DNA from: Deltaproteobacteria bacterium
GTDB taxonomy: Bacteria; Myxococcota_A; UBA9042; PHBI01
Assembly: GCA_020632715.1 (NCBI GenBank)
Contig: JACKFA010000011.1
Coordinates: 1 to 64,000 of the forward strand
DNA length: 64,000 nucleotides
Reading direction: 5' to 3'
Positions 9,078 through 18,352 of the stretch are shown here, one piece after another. Under the pieces are notes generated by a model. The model was not told the origin of the DNA, did no database searches, and was given only the letters and a program-made list of their open reading frames with translations. The position numbers and the translations under genes are program-made. Every line of letters starts with the position of its first letter. Positions within the stretch are counted from its first letter, which is position 1.

Positions 9078-10925
9078 ATGCACGAGATGAACGAGTCCGA
9101 GCCCGAGTCCCACGGCGGTCACGACGACCAGCTCCACCGGATCCGCCACAGCCTGTCGCACGTCATGGCGCAGGCGGTGCTGCAGCTCCGGCCGGGGTCG
9201 ACGCTGGGCTTCGGCCCGCCGATCGCCGACGGCTTCTACTACGACTTCGTCCTGAGCGAGCCGATCACCGAGGAGGACTTCCCGGAGATCGAGAAGCGGA
9301 TGAAGCACATCATCAAGCAGAACCAGGAGTTCACGCGCGAGGAGCTGCCGCGCGCCGAGGCGTTCGCGCGCCTCGACGCCATGGGCGAGCCGTACAAGCG
9401 CGAGTACGCGGACGAGCTCTTCGAGAAGAAGAACCTCGAGACGCTCAGCTTCTACACGAACGGCTCGTTCCTCGACATGTGCGACGGGCCCCACGTCGAC
9501 AGCACGCGCGCCCTCGCGAAGGCCGGCTTCAAGATCCGGAGCGTCGCGGGCGCCTACTGGCGCGGCGACTCCAAGAACAAGATGATGACGCGCCTCTACG
9601 CGTGGGCGTTCGAGACCAAGGAAGAGCTCGACGCGCACGTGAAGGCGTGGAAGGACGCGCAGGCGCGCGACCACAAGAAGCTCGGGAAGGAGCTCGACTT
9701 CTTCGTCATCGACGAGGAGATCGGCAAGGGCCTCCCGCTCTGGCTCCCGAACGGCACGGTCATCCGCGACGAGCTCGAGAAGCTCGCGAAGGAGCTCGAG
9801 TTCAAGGCCGGCTACGTGCGCGTCGCGACGCCGCACATCGCGAAGACCGACCTCTACTACCGGACGGGGCACCTCCCCTACTACAAGGAGCACATGTACC
9901 CGTTCATGGAGCTCAAGGAGGTCCATGAGGGCGAGCACGGCGCCGAGGTCGAGGTCCGCGAGACCTACTGCATGAAGCCGATGAACTGCCCGCACCACCA
10001 CAAGATCTTCAGCGCGCGCCCGCGCAGCTACCGCGACCTCCCGATGCGCCTCGCGGAGTACGGGCAGGTCTACCGGTTCGAGGACTCGGGCGCGCTCTCG
10101 GGGCTCCTGCGCGTGCGCGGCATGATGATGAACGACGCGCACATCTACTGCACCGAGGAGCAGGCGACCGAGGAGTTCCTCGCGGTCATGAAGATGCACC
10201 AGGAGGTCTACGAGATCCTCGGCCTCACGGACTACTACTTCCGCTTCTCGACGTGGGACCCGGAGGACCCGAAGGGGAAGGCGAAGTACATCGACGACCC
10301 CGAGGGCTGGGAGAAGGCCGAGCGCCTCGTCCACGACGCGATGGTGCAGAGCGGCGCGAAGTTCGTCGTCGGCAAGGGCGAGGCCGCGTTCTACGGGCCG
10401 AAGATCGACGTCCAGTTCAAGACGGTCACCGGGCGCGAGGAGACGGCGAGCACGAACCAGCTCGACTTCGGCATCGCGGCGCGGCTCGACCTCGAGTACG
10501 TCGGCCCGGACAACAAGATGCACCGGCCGTACATCATCCACCGCGCCCCGCTCGGGACGCACGAGCGCTTCGTCGCCTTCCTCATCGAGCACTACGGCGG
10601 CGCCTTCCCGACGTGGCTCGCGCCCGTGCAGGCGCGCGTCGTGACGGTCGGCGAGCGCTTCGACGAGTACGGCGAGGGCATCGTGCAGCGCCTGCGCGGG
10701 CAGATGGTGCGCGCCGAGCGCGACAAGAGCTCCGACACGATGGGGAAGAAGATCCGGAACGCGGTCACGGCCAAGATCCCGAACATCCTCATCGTCGGCG
10801 AGCGCGAGGCCGAGGAGGGGACCGTCACGCTCCGCCGCTACGGCAAGGAGGAGCAGCGGACGATGACCGTCGCCGAGCTCGAGGCGGAGCTCCTGCAGAA
10901 GATCAAGAGCCGCAAGGACGACTGA
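9078..10925 (+). CDS. thrS: Threonyl-tRNA synthetase lacking the N-terminal TGS domain
   Basis: 615 residues; charges tRNA-Thr in the cytoplasm. The editing (N2) domain begins almost at once: HxxxH at His24/His28 and CDGPH at Cys135/His139 match the four E. coli editing-site ligands in order and spacing. Class II motifs follow: MKPMNCPHH with zinc ligand Cys304, motif 2 RVRGMMMNDAHIYC with His355, and HRAPLGTHERF with His488, equivalent to E. coli Cys334/His385/His511. The anticodon-binding domain fills the last ~110 residues (LAPVQARVVTVGERF). E. coli ThrRS is 642 residues with a ~60-residue TGS domain, which is absent here and replaced by ~20 acidic/His residues. Start: ATG at 9078 with GAGG about 8 bases upstream. 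It is followed after 12 bases by a response regulator. Confidence 0.96.
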   Translation: MHEMNESEPESHGGHDDQLHRIRHSLSHVMAQAVLQLRPGSTLGFGPPIADGFYYDFVLSEPITEEDFPEIEKRMKHIIKQNQEFTREELPRAEAFARLDAMGEPYKREYADELFEKKNLETLSFYTNGSFLDMCDGPHVDSTRALAKAGFKIRSVAGAYWRGDSKNKMMTRLYAWAFETKEELDAHVKAWKDAQARDHKKLGKELDFFVIDEEIGKGLPLWLPNGTVIRDELEKLAKELEFKAGYVRVATPHIAKTDLYYRTGHLPYYKEHMYPFMELKEVHEGEHGAEVEVRETYCMKPMNCPHHHKIFSARPRSYRDLPMRLAEYGQVYRFEDSGALSGLLRVRGMMMNDAHIYCTEEQATEEFLAVMKMHQEVYEILGLTDYYFRFSTWDPEDPKGKAKYIDDPEGWEKAERLVHDAMVQSGAKFVVGKGEAAFYGPKIDVQFKTVTGREETASTNQLDFGIAARLDLEYVGPDNKMHRPYIIHRAPLGTHERFVAFLIEHYGGAFPTWLAPVQARVVTVGERFDEYGEGIVQRLRGQMVRAERDKSSDTMGKKIRNAVTAKIPNILIVGEREAEEGTVTLRRYGKEEQRTMTVAELEAELLQKIKSRKDD

Positions 10926-10937
10926 GGCGGCGCGCGG

Positions 10938-11615
10938 ATGACCGTCCTCCTCGTGGAAGACACCCGGCGGCTCGCCGCGACGTTGTCGCGCGGGCTCGCC
11001 GAGGAGGGCTACGAGGTGGACGCGGTCGAGTCGGGCGAGGAGGGCCTCGCCCGGCTCGAGTCGCGGCTCGTCGAGGCGGTCATCCTCGACCTCGGGCTGC
11101 CCGACCTCGACGGGCTCGAGGTGCTCGCGCGCGCCCGCGCCGCCGGCCACCGCGTGCCGGTGCTCGTGCTCACCGCCCGCGACGGGCTCGACGACCGCGT
11201 GCGCGCGCTCGACCTCGGCGCGGACGACTACCTCGTGAAGCCCTTCGCCTTCGCCGAGCTCCTCGCCCGCCTCCGGGCGCTCCTCCGGCGCGCCGCCGCG
11301 CCGCGCTGGACGCCGCTCGCCGCGGGCGATCTCGCGCTCGACCCGGGGGAGGCCGCCGGGCGCGTCGCGGGCGAGGTCGTGCCGCTCTCGCCGCGCGAGC
11401 GGGCGCTGCTCGAGCTCTTCCTGTCGCGCCCCGACGAGGTCCTCGACCGGCCGACCATCCTGCGCGAGGCGTTCGGCTACGACTTCGACCCCGGGACGAA
11501 CGTCATCGACGTGCACGTCGCGCACCTCCGGCGGAAGCTCGCGGCGAGCCGCGCCCGCATCGAGACCGTGCGCGGCGTCGGCTACCGGCTCGCGACCGGG
11601 AGGACCCATGGCTGA
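10938..11615 (+). CDS. OmpR/PhoB-family response regulator
   Basis: 225 residues. The receiver domain (1-115) has the acidic pair Glu7/Asp8, phospho-acceptor Asp51 in VILDLGLPD, Thr in VLVLTARD and Lys in DYLVKPF. A winged-helix DNA-binding domain (about 125-220) ends with the typical VHVAHLRRKL and ETVRGVGYRL motifs. It overlaps the next gene by 8 bases, so regulator and kinase are translationally coupled. It lies convergent to an RND efflux operon, so control of that operon is plausible. Direct repeats with 11-bp phasing, the format OmpR-type regulators bind, occur upstream of that operon at 18353-18371. Family assignment is secure; the target is inferred. Confidence 0.95.
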   Translation: MTVLLVEDTRRLAATLSRGLAEEGYEVDAVESGEEGLARLESRLVEAVILDLGLPDLDGLEVLARARAAGHRVPVLVLTARDGLDDRVRALDLGADDYLVKPFAFAELLARLRALLRRAAAPRWTPLAAGDLALDPGEAAGRVAGEVVPLSPRERALLELFLSRPDEVLDRPTILREAFGYDFDPGTNVIDVHVAHLRRKLAASRARIETVRGVGYRLATGRTHG

Positions 11616-12726
11616 CCGACGGGAGCAGCGCGCGGGCTGGTCGCTCCGGGCGCGGCTCGCGGCGTGGATGCTCGCGACGGCGGTCGTGTCGCTGGTCGTG
11701 TTCGCGGTGACGGCCTACCTGCTCGTGTGGCTCGAGGAGAAGGACGAGCTCGCGCGCGACGAGCCTCCCGACTCGCCCGCGGACATCGCCGCCGAGACGC
11801 TCGAGGAGATGCTAGCCGCGATGGCGCTCGCGGCCCCCGTGGCGCTCCTCGTGTCCATCGGCGGCGCGGTGATCGTGAGCCGCCGCACGCTCGCGCCGGT
11901 GCGCGCGGTCGCCGCGGCCGCCGACGACATGAGCGCGCGCGACCTGAACCGCCGGCTCCCGCCCCCGCGCGCCCCCGAGCTCGCCGAGCTGACGGCGTCG
12001 CTGAACGGGCTCTTCGCGCGGCTCGAGGCGGGCTTCGGCGCGCTCGAACGCTACGCGGGCGCCGCGTCGCACGAGCTCCGGACGCCGCTCGCCGTGCTCG
12101 CCTCCGAGCTCGAGGTGGCGCTCCGGCGCGAGCGCGCGCCGGAGGAGTGGGCGCGGGTCGCGGGCGCGGCCCTCGACGAGGTGCGGCGGCTCACCGCCAT
12201 CGTGGAGGCGCTGCTCGCGTGGAGCCGGCTCGACGCGCGGCCCCCCGGGGCCGACGGGCCCGCGGACGTCGGTGAGGCCGTCGCCCGCGCGGTCGGGCTC
12301 ATCGCGGCGGCCGCCGCCGCGGCCGGGGTGACGGTCGACGTCGCGGACGACGGCGAGGGCGCGGTCTTCGCGACGGCGGCCGGCGAGGAGGCCGTGTCGG
12401 TCGCGGTCTCGAACCTGCTCGCGAACGCCGTGCGCTACACGCCGGCCGGGGGTGCGGTGCGCGTGACGCTCGGGCGCGAGGGCGCGGGCGTCGTGCGGAT
12501 CGACGTCGACGACGCCGGCCCGGGGGTGGCCGAGGCGGAGCGCGAGGCGATCTTCGAGCCGTTCCGCCGCGGCGCGGCCGCCCGGGGCGACGAGGACGCC
12601 GGGCTCGGGCTCGGCCTCGCGACCGTGAAGCGGGTGGCCGAGCACAGCGGCGGGAGCGTGGTCGTCGGCGCGTCGCCCCTCGGCGGGGCGCGCTTCACGC
12701 TGAGGCTGCCGGCGGCGCGGGGCTGA
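11608..12726 (+). CDS. EnvZ/CusS-type membrane sensor histidine kinase
   Basis: 372 residues. Two transmembrane helices (about 13-39 and 68-90) flank an unusually short, acidic ~30-residue periplasmic loop, followed by a HAMP domain, the dimerisation/phospho-acceptor helix with His155 in SHELRTP, and a HATPase domain with N-box NLLANAVRY, G1 DAGPGV and G2 GLGLGLATVK. The loop is too small for a classical ligand domain, so sensing may occur in the membrane or through a partner. It overlaps the upstream regulator gene by 8 bases. Its 3' end overlaps the convergent RND gene by 32 bases, so both stop codons lie inside the opposing coding sequence. Role: autophosphorylates and passes phosphate to the neighbouring regulator. 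Confidence 0.95.
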   Translation: MADRREQRAGWSLRARLAAWMLATAVVSLVVFAVTAYLLVWLEEKDELARDEPPDSPADIAAETLEEMLAAMALAAPVALLVSIGGAVIVSRRTLAPVRAVAAAADDMSARDLNRRLPPPRAPELAELTASLNGLFARLEAGFGALERYAGAASHELRTPLAVLASELEVALRRERAPEEWARVAGAALDEVRRLTAIVEALLAWSRLDARPPGADGPADVGEAVARAVGLIAAAAAAAGVTVDVADDGEGAVFATAAGEEAVSVAVSNLLANAVRYTPAGGAVRVTLGREGAGVVRIDVDDAGPGVAEAEREAIFEPFRRGAAARGDEDAGLGLGLATVKRVAEHSGGSVVVGASPLGGARFTLRLPAARG

Positions 12727-15700
12727 CGGGCGCGGGGCGGCGGCGCCCGACGCGGTGGAGGAGCGCCGCGAGCGACGGCACGACGAAGAGCGTCACGACG
12801 GTCGAGATGGCGAGCCCGCCGATGGTGGCGACCGCGAGGGGGCGCTGGATCTCGGCGCCGGCGCCCGGGCTCACGGCGAGCGGGAGGAGCCCCGCGATGG
12901 TCGCGGCCGTGGTCATGAGGATGGGCCGGAGCCGCCGGGCGCCGCCGCGCGCGAGGGCCTCGCCGAGCGGGACGCCCGCCTGCTGCTCGTGCTGCGCGTG
13001 CTCGAGGAGGAGGATCCCGTTCTTTACGACGAGCCCGGCGAGGAGGACGCAGCCCATGAGCGACGAGGCGTTCAGCGGCACGCCGGTCGCGGCGAGGGTC
13101 ATGACCGCGCCCACGAGCGCGAGCGGCGCGCCGAGGAGCACGACGATGGCGAGGCGGAGGGTGCCGAGCTGGATGAGGAGCACGGCGAGGACGAGCACCA
13201 CGCCGACCCCGAAGACAGCGGCGAGCTGGAGCTGCGTGTCGCGCGCGGAGCGGGCCTGGCCGCCGATCTCGTAGCGGTAGCCCTCCGGGAGGTCGAGCGC
13301 GCCGAGGCGATCGCGCACGGAGGCCTCGGCGGCGCCGAGGTCCGCGCCGCTGACGTCGGCCGAGAGCACGACGACCGGCATCATGTTCTCGCGGAGGAGC
13401 TCCGTGGGCGCCCGCGGGCGGCTCCACTGGACGACGGCGCCGAGCGGGACCGACGCCGGGCCGTACGCGAGCGGTGACGCGGAGAGCGCGGCCGGGTCGA
13501 AGCGCACGGCGTCCGGGAAGCGGACGCGCACGCCGACGGTGCGGTCGGGGAGGCGCACCTCGGAGACGACGCGCCCCTCGGCGGCGACCGCGAGGTCGTC
13601 GGCGACGTCGCGCGGACCCACGCCGAGAGCGGCGGCGGCGGCGCGGCGCACCTGGGCGCGGAGCTCGGGGACCTGGCCCTCGACGCCGTCGAAGAGGTCC
13701 TCGAGGCCCTCGGCGCCGTCGAGGAGCTCGCCCGCGCGGTGGGCGACGCGCGCGAGCACGGCGGGATCGGGGCCGAAGAAGCGCACCTCGATGGGGCGCG
13801 GGTTCCCGGCGAGGTCGTCGAGGACGTCCTGCAGGACCTGCACGAACTCGACGCGCGCCTCGGGGACCTCGGCGGCGACGCGGCGGCGGACGCCGTCGAT
13901 GACGTCGTCGACGCCGGCGCGGCGGTCGCGCGGCACGAGGCGCACCATGATGTCGCCGCGGTTCTGCTCGGTCGCGGCGGCGGGGCCCATCTCGGCGCCG
14001 GTGCGGCGGGTGAAGGTCGCGACGCTGGGGGTGTCCTCGAGGATCCGGTCGAGCCGGCGCGCGACGCGGTCGGTCTCCTCGAGGGCGGTGCCCGCGGGGA
14101 GGAAGAAGTCGAGCACGAAGGCGCCCTCGTCCATCGCCGGGAGGAAGCCGGTCGCGGTGGCCCCGAGGGCGAAGTAGCCGCCGACACCCATCAGGACGAC
14201 CACGAGGAGCCCGAGGAGCGGGCGCCGCACGAGGCGCTCGACGAGGCGCCCGTAGGCGCGCGACAGGCGCCGGCGCGGCGCGGCCTCCGGACGTTCCCCT
14301 CCGCCCCCTCCGTGCTCCTCCGTGTCTCCCTGTCTCCGTGGTCTCGTTCGACGAGGTCCGGAGCCGCCAGCGCCCGACCGCGCCTTCAAGAGGTGCGCCG
14401 CCATGAGCGGCACGAGCGTCACGGCGACCACGAGCGACAGCAGGACGGCGATGGTGAGCGTCGCCGCGAGCGAGCCGAAGAACGTGCCGACGACGCCCGA
14501 GAGGAGCCCGAGCGGCGCGAAGACGATGACGGTCGTGAGCGTGGTCCCGACGACCGCGGCGAAGAGGTCGGTCGTGCCGGTGGCGGCGGCGCGCGCGGGC
14601 GGCTCGCCCTCCTCCATCCGATGCACGATCGCCTCGACGATGACGATGGCGTCGTCCACGACGAGCCCGATGGCGACGGCGAGGCCGCCGAGCGACATGA
14701 GGTTCAGCGAGATCCCGACGAGGTGCATGAGGCCGAAGGTCGCGACGAGCGTGACGGGGACGGCCACGGCGGCGACGACCCCCGAGCGCACGTCCCGCAG
14801 CGAGAGGCCGAGGACGATCATGGCGAGGAGCGCGCCGAGGACGATGGCGTCGCGCACGCCGGCGATGGACTCGTCGACGAGCTCGGCCTGGTCGTAGACG
14901 GGCGTGACCTCGACACCGGCCGGGACGGCGCCGCTCCGGACGAGCTCGGCGACGGCGGCCTTGGCGGCCTGCGCGACGTCCGGCACGCTCGCGCCCAGGC
15001 CGCGCGCGACGGTGACCGTGACGACGTCGCCGCCGGGGCCGGTGACGATGGCGGCGCGGTCGACGGCGCCCTCGCGCACGTCGGCCACGGCGGAGAGCGG
15101 GACGGCGCCGTTCGGGCCTGTCGCGATGGGGAGGGCCGCGATGTCCGCCGGGGTGGTCGCCTGGGCGTCGACGACGAGCGTGAGCACCTGGTGCTCTTCG
15201 TACACGCGACCGCCGGCCTCGACGAGCGACTCGCGGGCGAGGCGGTCGGCGACGGCGCTCGGCGTCAGGTGGGCCGCGGCGAGGGCGGCGGGGCGGAGGA
15301 GGACCTCGATCTCGCGCGTCTCGCCGCCGAGGACGTCGACCCGGCCGACGCCCTCGACGCGCGTGAGCGCCGGGCGCACGACGAGCATCGCGAGGTCGTG
15401 GAGCGCGCGCTGGTCGGCGGCGCCGGCGACGTTGAAGGTGAGGATCGGGAGCGCGGTCGGCGTCACGCGCTCGACCTCGAGCGTCGCGTCGGGGGGGAGC
15501 TCGGCGCGCACCTCGGAGAGCTGCGACTCGCAGCGCTGGAGCGCGAGGAGCATGTCGGTGCCGGGCTCGAAGTTGACCGAGAGCTCGGCGGCGCCGCGGA
15601 TCGTGCGCGACTGGAGGCGGCGGACGCCCGGCACGGTCGCGAGCGACGCCTCGAGGGGGCGCGTCGCGGCGACCTCGACGAGCGCCGGCGGGAGGTCGCC

Positions 15701-15856
15701 GACGTGGGCCACGACCACGACGCGCGGGAAGTCGACGTCCGGGTAGATGCCGCTCGGCAGGTTCGCGAGCGCGTAGACGCCGTAGCCGAGGAGGCCGAGG
15801 GTCGCGAGCGCGACGAGGCTCCCGCGGCCCCGGAGGACGTAGTGAACGGGGTTCAC
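12695..15856 (-). CDS. RND efflux transporter permease subunit (AcrB/CzcA superfamily)
   Basis: 1053 residues from a GTG start whose bases overlap the upstream stop (GTGA), so it is coupled to the adaptor gene. The first transmembrane helix is followed by porter domain 1 (NLPSGIYPDVDFPRV), then a block of helices containing GLVVDDAIVIVEAI with the paired Asp residues of the proton relay in TM4. A second half repeats the plan (GFLPAMDEGAFVLDFFLP, porter domain, then VVKNGILLLEHA). Length fits the family. A ~30-residue Arg/Gly-rich insertion follows the first membrane block (bases ~14285-14375). Motifs resemble multidrug (HAE-1-like) pumps more than heavy-metal pumps, but the substrate is not readable from sequence. 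Convergent with a sensor kinase. Confidence 0.93.
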   Translation of the reverse strand: MNPVHYVLRGRGSLVALATLGLLGYGVYALANLPSGIYPDVDFPRVVVVAHVGDLPPALVEVAATRPLEASLATVPGVRRLQSRTIRGAAELSVNFEPGTDMLLALQRCESQLSEVRAELPPDATLEVERVTPTALPILTFNVAGAADQRALHDLAMLVVRPALTRVEGVGRVDVLGGETREIEVLLRPAALAAAHLTPSAVADRLARESLVEAGGRVYEEHQVLTLVVDAQATTPADIAALPIATGPNGAVPLSAVADVREGAVDRAAIVTGPGGDVVTVTVARGLGASVPDVAQAAKAAVAELVRSGAVPAGVEVTPVYDQAELVDESIAGVRDAIVLGALLAMIVLGLSLRDVRSGVVAAVAVPVTLVATFGLMHLVGISLNLMSLGGLAVAIGLVVDDAIVIVEAIVHRMEEGEPPARAAATGTTDLFAAVVGTTLTTVIVFAPLGLLSGVVGTFFGSLAATLTIAVLLSLVVAVTLVPLMAAHLLKARSGAGGSGPRRTRPRRQGDTEEHGGGGGERPEAAPRRRLSRAYGRLVERLVRRPLLGLLVVVLMGVGGYFALGATATGFLPAMDEGAFVLDFFLPAGTALEETDRVARRLDRILEDTPSVATFTRRTGAEMGPAAATEQNRGDIMVRLVPRDRRAGVDDVIDGVRRRVAAEVPEARVEFVQVLQDVLDDLAGNPRPIEVRFFGPDPAVLARVAHRAGELLDGAEGLEDLFDGVEGQVPELRAQVRRAAAAALGVGPRDVADDLAVAAEGRVVSEVRLPDRTVGVRVRFPDAVRFDPAALSASPLAYGPASVPLGAVVQWSRPRAPTELLRENMMPVVVLSADVSGADLGAAEASVRDRLGALDLPEGYRYEIGGQARSARDTQLQLAAVFGVGVVLVLAVLLIQLGTLRLAIVVLLGAPLALVGAVMTLAATGVPLNASSLMGCVLLAGLVVKNGILLLEHAQHEQQAGVPLGEALARGGARRLRPILMTTAATIAGLLPLAVSPGAGAEIQRPLAVATIGGLAISTVVTLFVVPSLAALLHRVGRRRPAPVSPAPPAASA
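14308..14345. repeat. CTCCGTG-rich repeat inside the RND gene
   Basis: A run of imperfect CTCCGTG / TCTCCCTG / TCTCCGTGGT units lies within the RND coding frame, where it encodes a Gly/Glu/Arg-rich cytoplasmic loop. A similar triplicated unit ending in the same CTCCGTGGT occurs in the intergenic region at 30206-30231 in the same orientation. This looks like a dispersed repeat that landed in frame. Confidence 0.4.
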
Positions 15857-17022
15857 GGCGCGGGCTCCGGCGCCGGCGCGGTGGCCGCGGGCGCGCCGCC
15901 GGGCGCGAGCGGCGCGTCGTCCTCGAGGCCGACGGCGCGGTCCACGACGACGGGCGTGCCCGCAGCGGGGCCGTCGGCGACCTCGACCCAGCCGTCGCCG
16001 CGCTCGCCGACCGTGACCTCGGCGGCCTTCGCGACGGTGCCCGCGCCGCTCTCGGCGGGGGCGCACACGACGACCTCGTCCTTCCCGTCGAGCGAGCGAC
16101 GGAGGGCGCCCGGGGGCGCGGCGACCACCCGCCGGTCGCCGACGTGGAGCGTGGCCTGGCCGGCGAGGCCGATGGCGAGGCGCTGCGCGAGGTCGGGGGG
16201 CGGGGAGAGGGCGACGCGGACGCGGCCGAGGGAGGTCGCCGGGTCGACGGTCGGGTCGACGCGGGCGACGCGACCAGGGACGGCGACGTTCGGGAGCGGG
16301 TCGAGGCGCACCTCGGCGACGGCCCCCTCGGTGACGCGCACGACGTCGGCGCTCGCGAGGTCGCCGGTGAGCTCGAGCGAGGTCAGGTCGGCGATCTCGA
16401 CGATGGGCGTCCCCGGGGTGCCGTCCACGAGCTCGCCCGCCGCGAGGGCGGCGCGGACGACGGTGCCGGCGAGCGGCGCGCGGACCTCGGCGCGGGCGAG
16501 CTGCTCGTCGGCGAGGTGCTCGCGGGCGCGGGCCGTGGCGAGGTCGGCGCGGGCGGTCGCGAGCTGTGCGTCGAGCTCCTCGACGGCGCGCCGGGCGACG
16601 ATGCCCTCGTCGAAGAGGGCGCGCTTCCGCGCGAGGTCCTTCTGGGCGCTCGTCACGGCGGCGCGCGCGGCGGCCGCGGCGGCCACGGCCTCCTCGCGCT
16701 CGGCGCGGAGCTGGGGGCTGTCGACCACGGCCACGACGTCGCCCTCGGCCACCGTGTCGCCGACGGCGACGCGCACCGCGGTGAGTCGCCCCGCGACGGG
16801 CGACGACACCGTGGCGTGGCGGTTCGGGGGCGCCTGGACGGTGCCGCGGAGCGCCACCTCGGCGGCGATCGTGCGCTCGGCCAGGGGCTCGCAGCGGACC
16901 GGCATCGGCGCGGGGGGCGCGTCGGCGCTCGCCGCGTCGGCGGGGGCGTCGCCGCGACAGCCGGCGGCGAGGAGGAGCGCGACGGCCGTCGCGAGGGTGC
17001 AGATCGGCGCGAGACGGCTCAC
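15853..17022 (-). CDS. HlyD/AcrA-type periplasmic adaptor lipoprotein of RND efflux system
   Basis: 389 residues. The GTG start overlaps the stop of the TolC-like gene by 4 bases. The lipoprotein signal ends in LLLAAGC (about residue 22), so the protein is likely anchored in the inner membrane. Order: lipoyl/barrel-sandwich half (ATVSSPVAGRLTAVRVAVGDTV), an alpha-helical hairpin rich in Ala/Arg/Glu (about 110-180), second lipoyl half (VRAPLAGTVV), beta-barrel, and a membrane-proximal domain ending in a Pro/Ala tail. Role: bridges the inner-membrane RND pump and the outer-membrane channel. The stop codon overlaps the RND start (GTGA), giving a coupled TolC-adaptor-pump operon. Confidence 0.93.
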   Translation of the reverse strand: MSRLAPICTLATAVALLLAAGCRGDAPADAASADAPPAPMPVRCEPLAERTIAAEVALRGTVQAPPNRHATVSSPVAGRLTAVRVAVGDTVAEGDVVAVVDSPQLRAEREEAVAAAAAARAAVTSAQKDLARKRALFDEGIVARRAVEELDAQLATARADLATARAREHLADEQLARAEVRAPLAGTVVRAALAAGELVDGTPGTPIVEIADLTSLELTGDLASADVVRVTEGAVAEVRLDPLPNVAVPGRVARVDPTVDPATSLGRVRVALSPPPDLAQRLAIGLAGQATLHVGDRRVVAAPPGALRRSLDGKDEVVVCAPAESGAGTVAKAAEVTVGERGDGWVEVADGPAAGTPVVVDRAVGLEDDAPLAPGGAPAATAPAPEPAP

Positions 17023-18250
17023 CAGGGACCTCCTGCGGCGCGCTCGAGCTCGGCCCGCGCCTCGGCCGCCCCGAGCTGCGCGTCGAGCGAGGCCGCGCGC
17101 GCCTCGGCGTACGCGCGCTGGGCCTCGAGGACGAGGACGAGCCCGCCCTCGCCCTGGTCGTAGCCGATCTCCGCGAGGCGAACGGCCTCCGCGGCGGCGG
17201 GCACGACGTCGGCCGCGAGATCGCGCGCGCGGACGAGCGCGGCCTGGTAGCGGCGGTAGGCGGCGACGAGGGCCCCGCGCGAGGCGGCGAGGGCGCGCGG
17301 AGCGCGCGGACTCGGCGCGGCGCGGCGCGGCCGGCGGAGGCGGCGTCGCGCGCGGCGCTCCGGCGCCCGAAGAGCGGGAGGTCCACGTTCAGGAGCACGC
17401 GCACGTCCGGCCCGGAGAGGCCGGGATCGAAGGCCTCGGTCTCGACACCGACGGAGAGCTCCGGCCACGCCTCGGCGTCCGCCTCGTCGACCCGGGCGGA
17501 GGCCGCGGCGACCTGCGCCTCCGCGGCGACGAGGGCCGGCGCGTGGTCGGCGCCGCCGAGGAGGGTCGCGAGGGCGGGCGGGTCGTCGAGCGCCTCGGGG
17601 AGGCCGCCCGCCGCCCGGAGGGGCGCCGCGGGGTCCCAGCCGAGGACCGTGGCGAGCTCGGCGCTGGCGGCCTCGACCTCGACGGCGGCGCTGCGCGCCT
17701 CGCGCGCCCGCGCGGAGGGCGGCGGCGTCGGCCTGGACGGCGTCCTGGCGCGGCGCGTCGCCCGCGTCGAAGCGGCGGTGCGCCACGCTCGCGAGCTTCG
17801 CGGCGCGCTCGGCGTCGCTCGCGGCGAGCGCGGCGACGGCCTCGGCGTAGGCGAGCCGGAACCAGCCGGCGCGCGCGGCGCGCGCGGCGTCGAGCGCGAC
17901 GCCGGCGGCCTCGGCGCGGGCGACGGAGCGCTCGGCGCGGGCGACGCGCGCGCGGCGGACCCGCGCCCGAAGACGGGGAGCGGCACCTGCACGCCGACGA
18001 AGAGCTTGGCCTGGAGGCGGCTCGTCCCGACGGACACCGAGGTCGGCGGGATCCCACCGGCCGCCTCGACGGCGGCGGCGGCGGCGGCGGCGGCGCTGGC
18101 GGCGGCGGCGGCGGTGTCCGGGGCGACGCGCGCGGCGGCGAGCGCCTCGTCGAGGGTCACCGCGCGCGGCTCGGGAGCCGCCTCGGCCACGGGGCCGGCC
18201 ACCGACGCGAGCAGCGCGAGCGCCGCCCCGAGCCAGCGGCGTCTGCTCAC
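17019..18250 (-). pseudogene. TolC-type outer-membrane efflux protein, frame interrupted three times
   Basis: The N-terminal signal (SRRRWLGAALALLASVAGPVAEA) and first coiled-coil/strand segment are in one frame from GTG 18250. Similarity then jumps to a second frame near 17945-17965 (VARAERSVARAEAAGVALDAARAA), returns to the first near 17690-17720 (ARSAAVEVEAASAELATVLGW), and jumps again near 17290-17335 to end in RGALVAAYRRYQ...ELERAAGGPW. All three switches fall in CG-dinucleotide runs. Stitched together they give a normal ~410-residue two-repeat TolC protein, including the internal duplicate VPLPVFGRGSAAR / LPLFGRRSAARDA. The final frame ends in a GTGA overlap with the adaptor, as an intact operon would. 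Either sequencing/assembly indels or real decay; I favour indels. An upstream in-frame ATG exists at 18331. Confidence 0.8.
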
Positions 18251-18352
18251 ATGCAACGCCACGAGATCCCGTCGCGCCGCCGCTCGCCCGACGACCGCCG
18301 TCGGGTCGGCGCGCGGCACGGCGGACACCATGCGAACGCGCGCCGCGACCGT

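Noticed and set aside
12695..18331. Single 1878-codon minus-strand frame read as one fused TolC-RND protein
   Set aside because: The middle of this frame crosses the adaptor gene in the wrong frame and is Arg/Pro-rich nonsense. The true RND gene begins at GTG 15856 with a 4-base overlap, and the N-terminal part belongs to the frameshifted TolC gene.
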